From Streptomyces liangshanensis (GTDB lineage Bacteria > Actinomycetota > Actinomycetes > Streptomycetales > Streptomycetaceae), in NCBI RefSeq assembly GCF_011694815.1, contig NZ_CP050177.1, forward strand, positions 5,248,001-5,312,000: a DNA stretch of 64,000 nucleotides. Direction: 5' to 3'. Numbering within the stretch: position 1 is the stretch's first letter; the number at the start of each line of letters is the position of its first letter. The notes beneath the pieces were generated by a model. It worked only from the letters and a program-made list of their open reading frames with translations. It was not told where the DNA came from and did no database searches. Positions 44,072 through 52,260 of this stretch are shown piece after piece. Position numbers and translations under genes: made by a program.

Positions 44072-44938
44072 ATGCAGTACGGAACGAACTTACGCGAGGC
44101 CGTCGGGGCGCCCGGGACGACACCCCTCATCGGGATCTACGACATGTATTCGGCCTCCATCGCGGCCCAGCACTACGACGGATTCTTCGTCTCCGGATTC
44201 GGTTTCGCCGCCTCGCACTACGGGTTGCCGGACATCGGGTTCATCGCGTGGCCCGACATGGTCGAGTTCACCGAGCGGCTGCGCCTGGCGTTCCCCACCC
44301 ACCACCTGCTGGTCGACATCGACGACGGGTACGTGGACCCCGAAGTGGCCTGCCACGTGGTGCAACGCCTGGAGCGGGCCGGGGCGTCGGGCGTGATCCT
44401 GGAGGACCAGAAGAGACCCCGCAGGTGCGGGCACGCGGACGGGAAGCAGATCCTGCCCCTGGAGGAGTACCTGGAGAAGCTCGACCTCGTGCTGGAGAGC
44501 CGCCAGGACCTCCTTGTCGTCGCGCGTACCGACGCCACCGAGGAATCCGAGATCATCCGGCGGGCCGCCGCGCTGGCGGAGACGGACGCGGACGTCGTTC
44601 TTGTCGACGGGGTCCGCAGCGTGGAATGGATCAGCCGCATTCGCGAGGTCGTCGGCGGCAAACCGTTGCTGTTCAACCAGATCGCCGGCGGGAAGTCGCC
44701 GCGCCTTTCCCTCACGGAACTGACCGACCTCGCCGTCGACGTCGCCATTTACAGCACCCCGTGCCTTTTCGCCGCGCACAGCGCGATCGACAGCGCGCTG
44801 CTCGAACTGAAAGCGGCCGACGGCCGGCTCCCGGCGATGGCCCACACCGGCGCCGTCGGGGTGAAAGCCGCGACGGAACTGCTGGAGAAGAACATCAGCA
44901 GGCACCACGAGCGCCGCGCGCCGGTCTCGGCCCTGTGA
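44072..44938 (+). CDS. Isocitrate lyase/PEP mutase superfamily enzyme, with TTA codon
   Basis: A 288-residue cytosolic (beta/alpha)8 enzyme. Substrate and Mg2+ blocks are LVDIDDGYVDP and GVILEDQKRPRRCGHADGK; the RRCGH core matches the KKCGH/KRCGH loop of C-C lyases such as 2-methylisocitrate lyase and oxaloacetate hydrolases rather than the loop of true PEP mutases, so a 2,3-disubstituted malate-type lyase is most likely. GAGGAG six bases upstream marks the ATG. Codon 7 is TTA (44090-44092), which in Streptomyces needs the bldA tRNA, so expression is probably tied to development or secondary metabolism. Its stop overlaps the next GTG. Confidence 0.87.
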   Translation: MQYGTNLREAVGAPGTTPLIGIYDMYSASIAAQHYDGFFVSGFGFAASHYGLPDIGFIAWPDMVEFTERLRLAFPTHHLLVDIDDGYVDPEVACHVVQRLERAGASGVILEDQKRPRRCGHADGKQILPLEEYLEKLDLVLESRQDLLVVARTDATEESEIIRRAAALAETDADVVLVDGVRSVEWISRIREVVGGKPLLFNQIAGGKSPRLSLTELTDLAVDVAIYSTPCLFAAHSAIDSALLELKAADGRLPAMAHTGAVGVKAATELLEKNISRHHERRAPVSAL

Positions 44939-45381
44939 ATCCGTTACGATCCCGCGGCGGCCGCCCAGGTCTCCCCGGCGAGCCGGGCGGCGCCCTCACC
45001 CTGGCGTCCGCGACCGGACTCCTCGTCATGGCGACCGCGAGCCTGCTGTGCGGCACGGTCGCCGCGCACGCCGCCGACACGGCGCCCCCTCCCGTCGCCC
45101 CCCAGTCCCTCGCCGAGGCCGACGGCGACGACGACGATGACGAGTCGGAGGACCGGGCGCGGCCCGGCCAGACCATCGGGCTGCTGGTGGTCGACAACTC
45201 GTCCCGGGACTCGATCCTTGAAGTCGACCGGACCTTCAACACGCTGTTCCGCAGCAAGGGCACGGCGGGCAGCGACCACGACGGGGGCGGCGGCGCCATC
45301 GACGTACAGTCCCAGGAGGAGCCCGGTCCCGGCACGGCCGCGGTCGGGCATCCACCCTGGCAGGGCGAGGGCAGTGAGTGA
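44935..45381 (+). CDS. Secreted or membrane-anchored acidic protein, function unknown, with TTA codon
   Basis: A 148-residue protein coupled to the lyase gene by a GTGA overlap. A hydrophobic export or anchor segment (LTLASATGLLVMATASLLCGTVAAHA, about residues 21-46) is followed by an Asp/Glu tract (ADGDDDDDESEDRARPG) and then TIGLLVVDNSSRDSILEVDRTFNTLF. No known domain was recognised; the acidic tract could bind calcium. Codon 4 is TTA (44944-44946), a second bldA-type codon in the operon. The start is fixed by the overlap; the next gene begins at or just before this stop. Confidence 0.65.
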   Translation: MNPLRSRGGRPGLPGEPGGALTLASATGLLVMATASLLCGTVAAHAADTAPPPVAPQSLAEADGDDDDDESEDRARPGQTIGLLVVDNSSRDSILEVDRTFNTLFRSKGTAGSDHDGGGGAIDVQSQEEPGPGTAAVGHPPWQGEGSE

Positions 45382-45382
45382 G

Positions 45383-46474
45383 ATGACGTCGCCGGCCCCG
45401 CGCCCCGAACCCCCGGCCGCGCGCCCCGAACCCTCGCCCCCGGGCGCCTCCCGGCCGCGCCGCCTGCCGAAGCTGGTCGACCCGTACGTCGCGATGCTCC
45501 TCGGTACGGTCGGGCTGGCCGTGCTCCTGCCCGCCACCGGCCGGGGCGCCACGGTCGCGGAGGGCACGGCGGACGTCGCCATCGCCCTGCTGTTCTTCCT
45601 GTACGGCGCGCGGCTCTCCACCCGCGAGGTGGTGGACGGTCTGCGGCAGTGGAGGCTCCACCTCACCGTGGGGGCCAGCACCTTCGTGCTCTTCCCGCTC
45701 CTCGGGCTGGCGGCGGGCCTCTTCGTCCCCCACCTCCTCGGTGAGCGGCTCTACCTCGGCCTGCTCTTCCTCTGTGTGGTCCCCTCGACCATCCAGTCGT
45801 CCATCACGCTGACCTCCACCGCGCGGGGCAACGTCCCGGCAGCCGTCTGCGCGGGCACGTACTCCAGCCTGTTCGGGATGATCGCCACCCCGCTGCTGGC
45901 CGCCTGGCTCGTCGGCTCCGAGGTCGGATTCTCGCCCCACGGGCTGCTGTCCATCGCCGGCCAACTGCTGCTGCCCTTCCTGGCGGGGCAGTTGGCGCGC
46001 CGCTGGATCGGCGCGTTCGTCGGCCGCCACAAGAAGACGCTCGGCGTCCTGGACCGGGGAGTGATCCTCCTCGTGGTCTACACGGCGTTCAGCAGGGGCA
46101 TGGCCCAGGGCATCTGGCACCAGGTGACCCCTGGCCGGCTGATCGCCCTGTTCTGCCTGACCGCACTCCTGCTGGCCGTGGCCCTCAGCACCACGTCCTT
46201 CGCGGCGCGGCGGCTGGGATTCGGCCGGGAGGACCGTGTCACCGTCGTGTTCTGCGGCTCCAACAAGAGCCTCGCGACGGGACTGCCCATGGCGGCGGTG
46301 CTGTTCGGGGGATCGGCCGGGCTCGTGATCCTGCCCCTGATGCTCTACCACCAACTCCAGCTCGCGGTCTGCTCGGTGATCGCGAACCGCTGGTCCCGCG
46401 TGCCCCCACTCTCACCCGCCCCCGGCTTTCCCTGCGGGGAGGATCTGCGACGAGTCAAGGACTCTTTTACGTGA
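45383..46474 (+). CDS. Bile acid:sodium symporter-like transporter (SBF/BASS family)
   Basis: A 363-residue integral membrane protein with about ten transmembrane helices after a Pro-rich cytoplasmic N terminus. FFLYGARLSTREVVDGLRQW, CVVPSTIQSSITLTSTARGN and VVFCGSNKSLATGLPMAAVLF (helix-break motifs) place it in the SBF-like branch of the BASS family, which imports organic anions with Na+. The ATG at 45383 lies one base after the previous stop; an in-frame GTG at 45374 would overlap it. As third gene of the TTA-codon operon it probably moves the substrate or product of the lyase. Confidence 0.87.
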   Translation: MTSPAPRPEPPAARPEPSPPGASRPRRLPKLVDPYVAMLLGTVGLAVLLPATGRGATVAEGTADVAIALLFFLYGARLSTREVVDGLRQWRLHLTVGASTFVLFPLLGLAAGLFVPHLLGERLYLGLLFLCVVPSTIQSSITLTSTARGNVPAAVCAGTYSSLFGMIATPLLAAWLVGSEVGFSPHGLLSIAGQLLLPFLAGQLARRWIGAFVGRHKKTLGVLDRGVILLVVYTAFSRGMAQGIWHQVTPGRLIALFCLTALLLAVALSTTSFAARRLGFGREDRVTVVFCGSNKSLATGLPMAAVLFGGSAGLVILPLMLYHQLQLAVCSVIANRWSRVPPLSPAPGFPCGEDLRRVKDSFT

Positions 46475-46508
46475 AAGTTCACACAGATGGCACATAAGGG
46501 GTGTACTG

Positions 46509-46545
46509 GTTGAATTAGCAACATATACCGCTCTCGAACGGATAT
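46509..46545. promoter_or_regulatory. Two dyads upstream of the DoxX-like gene
   Basis: GTTGAATTAGCAAC (46509-46522) is a GTTG/CAAC dyad typical of MarR-type sites, and directly after it ATATACCG...CGGATAT (46523-46545) is a second dyad that ends 5 bp before the start codon. Together they fill the short promoter region. Confidence 0.5.
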
Positions 46546-46550
46546 GCCCC

Positions 46551-47153
46551 ATGGCAACTCTGACCCGGCCCCCAGCGCCAGGACCGCTGGGATCCACGCG
46601 GACTCCGCATCCCTCGTCCCCAGGGCTGCGCAGACTCCACGGCGCCGCCGTCGTGCGGATCGGCTTCGGCCTCCTCTGGGCCGCCGACGCCACGTTCAAG
46701 TGGCTGCCCGGCTTCATTCACGGGCAGACCATCGGCGCGGACCTGGGCGCGGCCGCGACCGTGCACACGCCCGTCATCCATCAGTGGCTCGACTTCTGGA
46801 ACACCGTGGGCTCCGCCCACCCCATGCTGTTCGCCGTCGGCACCGCGATCGTGGAGAGCTTGATCGCGCTCGGTCTGATCTTCGGCGCGTTCAGCAACCT
46901 GGTCTTCGTGGGCAGTGCGATCTTCTCCCTCGGGATCTGGTCGTCCGCCGAGGCCTTCGGCCTTCCCTGGAGCCCCGGGACGACCGATCCGGGCACGTCG
47001 ATCGGCTATGTCTTCGCGTCGCTGGCGCTCTTCTACGCGGTCGCCGGCGCCACGTGGAGTCTCGATTCCCGAATCCGGCCGAAGCTCGGCCGCCTCCGCC
47101 GGCTCAGCAGCCGGGTCCCCGAGGCCGCCGAGCCGACAGGCATCGACGCCTGA
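46551..47153 (+). CDS. DoxX-like membrane protein
   Basis: A 200-residue protein with four predicted membrane helices (AVVRIGFGLLWAADATFKW, PMLFAVGTAIVESLIALGLI, LVFVGSAIFSLGIWSS, GYVFASLALFYAVAGATW), the pattern of DoxX/DoxD-type proteins. A second hallmark is the early VRIGFGLLW. Function is unclear; relatives are linked to thiosulfate or redox metabolism. It stands alone between the TTA-codon operon and the convergent subtilisin gene, with operator-like dyads directly upstream. Confidence 0.75.
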   Translation: MATLTRPPAPGPLGSTRTPHPSSPGLRRLHGAAVVRIGFGLLWAADATFKWLPGFIHGQTIGADLGAAATVHTPVIHQWLDFWNTVGSAHPMLFAVGTAIVESLIALGLIFGAFSNLVFVGSAIFSLGIWSSAEAFGLPWSPGTTDPGTSIGYVFASLALFYAVAGATWSLDSRIRPKLGRLRRLSSRVPEAAEPTGIDA

Positions 47154-47213
47154 CCGTGCCCCGAAGGACCCGCGCGAAAGGCGGGTCCTTCGGGGTGAAC
47201 GGCCGGGGCGGGC

Positions 47214-48392
47214 TCAGAACAGCGAGTACAGCAGCTTGTTCGGCGAGCCCGTGCGCGGATCGATGACCTTGTTGTTCGTCGCGCCGGCCACCAGCGCGTC
47301 CCTGACCTGCTGCGGGGTCGCCGTCGGGTGCGTCGCCAGGTACAGCGCGCCCACGCCCGCGGTGTGCGGGGTGGCCATCGAGGTGCCGGAGATCGTGTTC
47401 GTGGCGGTGTCGCTCGTCCGCCAGGCCGACGTGATGCTCACGCCCGGTGCGAACAGGTCGAGGCACGTACCGAAGTTGGAGAACGACGCCCGGCGGTCGG
47501 CGCTGTCCGTCGCTCCCACGGTGATCGCCTCCGCGACCCGCGCGGGCGAGTAGTTGCAGGCGTTCTGCGGAGTGCCGAAGGCGTTGCCGTTGCCCGCGGC
47601 GATCGCGTACGTGATGCCGCTGGCGATCGACCTTCGCACCGCGTTGTCGAGGACGGTGTCCGCGCCGCCGCCCAGGCTCATGTTGGCGATGGCGGGCTTC
47701 ACGGCGTTGGCCGTCACCCAGTCGATGCCGGCGGCGACCCCGGCCGTCGTACCGGACCCCTGGCAGTTCAGGACCCGTACGGCGATGAGCTTGACGCCCT
47801 TCGCGACCCCGTACGTACCGCCGCCGACCGTTCCCGCGACGTGCGTGCCGTGGCCCTGGCAGTCCTGGCCGTTCTGACCGCCGCCGACGGTGTCCGTACC
47901 GACCGACGCCCGGCCGCCGAACTCGCTGTGCGAGGTCCGGATCCCGGTGTCGATGATGTACGCGTTCACGTTCGACGCCGTCGTGTTGTACGTGTACGAG
48001 GCCGACAGCGGCAGGTCACGCTGGTCGACGCGGTCGAGGCCCCAGGTCGGGTTCGCCTGCGTGGCGTTGAGCTGGACGGTCGCGTTCTGCTCGACGTACG
48101 ACACACGCGGGTCGGCGGCCAGCTTCCGCGCCGAGGCCGTGGACATCGTCGTGGAGAAACCCTTGAGCGCCGTGCGGTAGACGTGCTGGGGGGTGGCGCC
48201 GAGATCCGCAGCGCTGGTGGAACCGTCCTTGAGGACCACGATCCAGCTGTTCTGGACCGCCGTCCCGGCGGCGGCGAGACGGACCTCGCCGGTGGGCGCG
48301 CTCTGGGCGGCGGGGGCCGCGGCGAACTGGAGGCCGGCGGCGAGGGCGATCACGGGGATCAGCGCGCCGAAGCGGCGGACAGAGGAGGGCAT
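47214..48392 (-). CDS. Secreted subtilisin-like serine protease (S8, proteinase K type)
   Basis: A 392-residue secreted protease. It has a signal peptide (ALIPVIALAAGLQFAAAPAAQSA), an inhibitor I9-type propeptide (VQNSWIVVLKDGS...VSYVEQNATVQL) and a catalytic domain with Asp in AYIIDTGIRTSHSEF, His in CQGHGTHVAGTVGG and Ser in TISGTSMATPHTAGV. Cys pairs and order match the proteinase K/aqualysin subfamily. All catalytic residues are present, in contrast to the trypsin-like protein at 21636-22451. The ATG at 48392 gives a standard signal peptide; AGGT lies eight bases upstream. Confidence 0.94.
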   Translation of the reverse strand: MPSSVRRFGALIPVIALAAGLQFAAAPAAQSAPTGEVRLAAAGTAVQNSWIVVLKDGSTSAADLGATPQHVYRTALKGFSTTMSTASARKLAADPRVSYVEQNATVQLNATQANPTWGLDRVDQRDLPLSASYTYNTTASNVNAYIIDTGIRTSHSEFGGRASVGTDTVGGGQNGQDCQGHGTHVAGTVGGGTYGVAKGVKLIAVRVLNCQGSGTTAGVAAGIDWVTANAVKPAIANMSLGGGADTVLDNAVRRSIASGITYAIAAGNGNAFGTPQNACNYSPARVAEAITVGATDSADRRASFSNFGTCLDLFAPGVSITSAWRTSDTATNTISGTSMATPHTAGVGALYLATHPTATPQQVRDALVAGATNNKVIDPRTGSPNKLLYSLF

Positions 48393-48700
48393 TGTCGTGC
48401 ACCTGACCTTTCGTTGTCCGGATTGCGGGCAAGTACGGGGTGCGGGGTGCGGGATACGTGGTGCGGGATACGTGCTGCGCGGGCCTGGGGCGCCGCAAGG
48501 TGCGTGACGTACGGGGTGGGGATGCGCGCCAGCGTCTCGCGCGGCCGGGGGGCGCACAAGACGCGAATATCGGCCGCCGTTTGCGCGCCATCACTACTAC
48601 GGCTGCTGTACGGCGGCGCCGTGACGTAATACCAAAGGAGGTCATCCGGCTCAGACCGGCGTCAGCGGCGGATTCCCCAAGGCGCGCTTAGGGTTCCTGT
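48393..48700. other. Divergent promoter region with tandem repeats
   Basis: The 308-bp gap between the subtilisin and the hydrolase-ABC gene contains GGTGCGGGATACGT twice in tandem (48446-48473) and related GCGGGG units before them. AAAGGAGGTC at 48634-48643 resembles a perfect Shine-Dalgarno but has no ATG, GTG or TTG at a suitable distance. No gene is supported here. Confidence 0.5.
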
Positions 48701-51340
48701 ATGGAGACCCCACCCCCACGTCGCGGGCCCCGGCCGCGTGCACGCTGGCTCGCGGGCGCGGCCGCCGTCCTGGTGCTGGTAGGCGCCGGCACCTGGACCG
48801 CCGTCGCGTCCGGCGAAGAGCCCACCGTGCGCCGGCAAGACCAGATCATGCAGATGCCCGGCGCCACCATCGACACCTCGTACTTCACCAGCGGCACCGG
48901 GCGCAGACCCGCCGTGCTGATCGGGCACGGCTTCGGCGGCGACAAGGACGACGTACGGGCGCAGGCGGAGAGCCTGGCCCGCAACGGTTTCGCCGTCCTG
49001 ACCTGGTCGGCGCGCGGCTTCGGGAAGTCCACCGGCAAGATCGGGCTCAACGACCCCGACCGTGAGGTCAAGGACGTGTCCCGGATGATCGACTGGCTGG
49101 CGAAGCGGCCGGAGGTGGAGCTCGACAAGGCGGGCGACCCCCGGGTCGGGATGACCGGGCAGTCGTACGGCGGCGCGGTCTCGCTGCTCGCCGCGGGCCA
49201 CGACAAGCGGGTCGACGCGATCGCCCCCCAGATCACCTACTGGAACCTCGCCGACGCCCTCTTCCCCGACGGGGTCTTCAAGAAGCTCTGGGCCGGCATC
49301 TTCTTCTCCGCGGGCGGCGGTGGCTGCGCCTCCTACGAGAAGCAACTCTGCGACATGTACGAGCGGGTCGCCGTCTCCGGCACCCCGGACGCCGCCGCCC
49401 GTACCCTGCTCGAACAGCGCAGCCCCTCCGCCGTCGGCGACCGCATCGACGTACCCGCGCTGATCGTCCAGGGACAGAGCGACTCGCTCTTCCCCCTCGG
49501 CCAGGCCGACGCGATGGCGAAGGCCATCAGCGCCAACGGCGCGCCGGTCGACGTCGACTGGAAGCAGGGCGGCCACGACGGCGGCGACCCCGAGACCGGA
49601 CGCGTCCAGAGCCGGATCACGTCGTGGTTCGACCGCTACCTCAAGGACGACAAGGGCGCCGACACCGGACCCGCGTTCCGCGTCACCCGGACCGGCGGCG
49701 TCGATTCCACCGACGGCGTGGCCGTGTTGCGCGGCGCGAGCAGCACCCGCTACCCAGGCCTGGAGAGCGGCGGCACCGACGTGCCGCTGCGCGGCCGCGC
49801 CCAGACCTTCCACAACCCGCCGGGGGCCAGCCCGCCCGCCATCTCCACCGTCCCCGGTCTCGGCGGCGGACTCTCCCAACTGTCCTCGTTCGGCCTCGGG
49901 TTCTCCCTCGACTTCCCCGGTCAGTACGCGAGCTTCGACTCCCGGCCGCTCGGCGAGGCGCTGCGGATCACCGGCTCCCCGACCGTCCGGGTCACCGTCA
50001 CCTCCGACACCGGGGATGCCGTGCTCTTCGGCAAGGTCTACGACGTCGGCCCCGACGGCAGACAGCAGGTCCTGCCCTCCCAACTCGTCGCACCTGTCAG
50101 GGTCGAGGGCGCCCGCCAGGGCAAGGCCGTCGAGCTGACCATGCCCGCCGTCGACCACGAGGTCGACGCCGGCCACCGGCTCCGGGTCGTCGTCGCCGCC
50201 ACCGACCTCGGCTTCGCCTCCCCGGTCGCCCCCGCCACCTACCGGGTCTCCGTGGACAGCCCGCTGACCGTCCCGACCGTGCCCGGCCTCATCACCGCCG
50301 CCGCCGGGACGCCCTGGTGGGTCTGGGGATTCCCGGTCATCGGCCTCCTCGTCGCCGCCGGCCTCCTCCTCACGGCCAGGCGCCGCACCGACGCGCCCGC
50401 GCCCGACCCGGCACTCGCCGCCGTGCCCCTCCTGATCACCGGCCTGACCAAGCGCTACGCCAAGTCCGCCGACCGCTACGCCGTCCGTGACCTCTCCTTC
50501 CAGGTCGAGAAGGGCCAGGTGCTCGGCCTGCTGGGCCCCAACGGCGCCGGCAAGACCACCACCCTGCGCATGCTGATGGGGCTCATCGCCCCGGACGCCG
50601 GTGAGATCCGGGTGTTCGGCCACGCGATCCGGCCGGGCGCGCCGGTGCTCTCGCGGGTCGGCTCGTTCGTCGAGGGCGCGGGCTTCCTCCCGCACCTGTC
50701 GGGACGCGAGAACCTGGAGCTGTACTGGCGGGCGACCGGCCGCCCCGTCGAGGACTCCCACATCGAGGAGGCCCTGAAGATCGCCGGGCTGGGGGACGCG
50801 CTCTCCCGGGCCGTACGCACCTACTCGCAGGGCATGCGCCAGCGGCTCGCCATCGCGCAGGCCATGCTCGGTATGCCGGACCTCCTGATCCTGGACGAGC
50901 CGACCAACGGCCTCGACCCGCCCCAGATCCGCGAGATGAGGGACGTCATGATCAGGTACGCGGCCGGCGGCCGGACGGTCATCGTCTCCAGTCACCTCCT
51001 CTCCGAGGTCGAACAGTCCTGCACCCATCTCGTGGTCATGCACCAGGGCCGGCTGGTCCAGGCCGGTCCGGTCGCCGAGATCACCGGCTCCGGTGACACG
51101 CTGCTCGTCACGACCGCCGAGCCGGTGTCAGAAACCGTCCTGGAGAGGATCACCGCGATGCCGGGGGTCGCCTCCGCCGTCCTGACGGACAACGGCCTCC
51201 TGGTCGCCCTCGGCGGAACGCTGTCGACGGGCGCGCTCGTCACCGAACTGGTCCGGCTCGACGTGTCGCTGACGAGCGTCGGACCGCACCGCCGCCTCGA
51301 GGACGCGTTCCTCACCCTGATCTCCGGAGGCACCGCATGA
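48701..51340 (+). CDS. Membrane-spanning fusion: extracellular S15-type alpha/beta hydrolase plus cytoplasmic ABC ATPase
   Basis: An 879-residue fusion. Residues 16-37 form a membrane anchor (WLAGAAAVLVLVGAGTWTAVA). Residues ~45-530 are an exported X-Pro dipeptidyl-peptidase/S15-like hydrolase: GHGFGGDKDD oxyanion loop, Ser155 in MTGQSYGGAVS, Asp261 in QGQSDSLFPL, His292 in QGGHDGGDP, then a beta-rich PepX_C-like domain. Residues ~539-560 are a second helix (WWVWGFPVIGLLVAAGLLLTA). The remainder is an ABC-2-type ATPase with Walker A GPNGAGKT, signature YSQGMRQRL and Walker B LLILDEPTNGLD. The ABC permease is coupled downstream by ATGA. The catalytic residues of both halves look intact. The substrate is unknown; the layout suggests hydrolysis outside coupled to transport. 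Confidence 0.9.
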   Translation: METPPPRRGPRPRARWLAGAAAVLVLVGAGTWTAVASGEEPTVRRQDQIMQMPGATIDTSYFTSGTGRRPAVLIGHGFGGDKDDVRAQAESLARNGFAVLTWSARGFGKSTGKIGLNDPDREVKDVSRMIDWLAKRPEVELDKAGDPRVGMTGQSYGGAVSLLAAGHDKRVDAIAPQITYWNLADALFPDGVFKKLWAGIFFSAGGGGCASYEKQLCDMYERVAVSGTPDAAARTLLEQRSPSAVGDRIDVPALIVQGQSDSLFPLGQADAMAKAISANGAPVDVDWKQGGHDGGDPETGRVQSRITSWFDRYLKDDKGADTGPAFRVTRTGGVDSTDGVAVLRGASSTRYPGLESGGTDVPLRGRAQTFHNPPGASPPAISTVPGLGGGLSQLSSFGLGFSLDFPGQYASFDSRPLGEALRITGSPTVRVTVTSDTGDAVLFGKVYDVGPDGRQQVLPSQLVAPVRVEGARQGKAVELTMPAVDHEVDAGHRLRVVVAATDLGFASPVAPATYRVSVDSPLTVPTVPGLITAAAGTPWWVWGFPVIGLLVAAGLLLTARRRTDAPAPDPALAAVPLLITGLTKRYAKSADRYAVRDLSFQVEKGQVLGLLGPNGAGKTTTLRMLMGLIAPDAGEIRVFGHAIRPGAPVLSRVGSFVEGAGFLPHLSGRENLELYWRATGRPVEDSHIEEALKIAGLGDALSRAVRTYSQGMRQRLAIAQAMLGMPDLLILDEPTNGLDPPQIREMRDVMIRYAAGGRTVIVSSHLLSEVEQSCTHLVVMHQGRLVQAGPVAEITGSGDTLLVTTAEPVSETVLERITAMPGVASAVLTDNGLLVALGGTLSTGALVTELVRLDVSLTSVGPHRRLEDAFLTLISGGTA

Positions 51341-52260
51341 GCGCGCTGACCGAACCGGCCACCGGAACCGCCGGGCCCGTCGGCCCCGCGGGGGAGCCGG
51401 CCACCGAATCGGCCCCCGGCTACCGCTCCCGCCACACCCTGCCGTTCCGCGTCGAGGCACTGCGCCAGCTCAAGCGGCGGCGCACGCTGGTGATGGGCGC
51501 CATCCTCGGCCTCCTTCCCTTCGTCCTCGTCGTCGCCTTCGCCGTCGGTGGCACCGCCGCCGACAACAACAGCGGGGAGGTCGACGACCACCTCAACCTG
51601 ATGGACACCGCGACCGCCTCGGGCGCCAACTTCGCCGCGACCTGCCTCTTCGTCTCGGCGAGCTTCCTGCTCGTGGTGCCCGTCGCGCTCTTCCACGGCG
51701 ACACCGTCGCCTCCGAGGCCAGCTGGTCCTCGCTGCGCTACCTGCTCGCCGCGCCCGTGCCGCGGGCCCGGCTGCTCTGGAGCAAGCTGGTGGTCGCGCT
51801 GGCGATGAGCGCGGCGGCGATGGTTCTGCTCCCGCTGGTCGGCCTGGCCGTGGGCACGGTGGCCTACGGGTGGGGGTCGTTGAAGCTGCCGGCCGGCGGC
51901 TCCCTGGCCGCGGCCGACACCGCGCCCAGGCTGGCGCTGGTGGTCGTGTTCATCTTCGTCTCCCAACTGGTCACGGCGGCGCTCGCCTTCTGGTTGTCGA
52001 CCAAGACCGACGCCCCGCTGGGCGCGGTCGGCGGTGCGGTGGGGCTCACGATCATCGGCAACGTGCTGGACGCCGTGACCGCGCTCGGGTCGTGGCGGGA
52101 GTTCCTCCCCGCGCACTGGCAGTTCGCCTGGGCCGACGCGCTCCAGCCGCAACTGGAGTGGGGCGGCATGCTCAAGGGCACGGTGATCTCGGTGACGTAC
52201 GCCGTCGTGCTGTTCGCCCTCGCCTTCCGGGGCTTCTCCCGCAAGGACATCGTGTCCTAG
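51337..52260 (+). CDS. ABC-2-type transporter permease, partner of the hydrolase-ATPase fusion
   Basis: A 307-residue membrane protein overlapping the fusion gene by four bases. Six membrane segments are apparent (VMGAILGLLPFVLVVAFAVG, FAATCLFVSASFLLVVPVAL, LVVALAMSAAAMVLLPLVGL, LALVVVFIFVSQLVTAALAF, GGAVGLTIIGNVLDAV, VISVTYAVVLFALAF). SEASWSSLRYLLAAPVPRARLLWSKL is typical of ABC-2 permeases. It would dimerise and pair with the ATPase half of the upstream protein. Its TAG overlaps, on the other strand, the TAG of the convergent LuxR gene. Confidence 0.9.
   Translation: MSALTEPATGTAGPVGPAGEPATESAPGYRSRHTLPFRVEALRQLKRRRTLVMGAILGLLPFVLVVAFAVGGTAADNNSGEVDDHLNLMDTATASGANFAATCLFVSASFLLVVPVALFHGDTVASEASWSSLRYLLAAPVPRARLLWSKLVVALAMSAAAMVLLPLVGLAVGTVAYGWGSLKLPAGGSLAAADTAPRLALVVVFIFVSQLVTAALAFWLSTKTDAPLGAVGGAVGLTIIGNVLDAVTALGSWREFLPAHWQFAWADALQPQLEWGGMLKGTVISVTYAVVLFALAFRGFSRKDIVS

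Noticed and set aside
43929..44123. Short minus-strand frame in the AT-rich leader
   Set aside because: It overlaps the start of the lyase gene, has no ribosome site and no recognisable motif.
48634..48643. AAAGGAGGTC, a near-perfect Shine-Dalgarno sequence
   Set aside because: No ATG, GTG or TTG follows at 4-12 bases and no short frame continues, so it is not taken as a leader gene.
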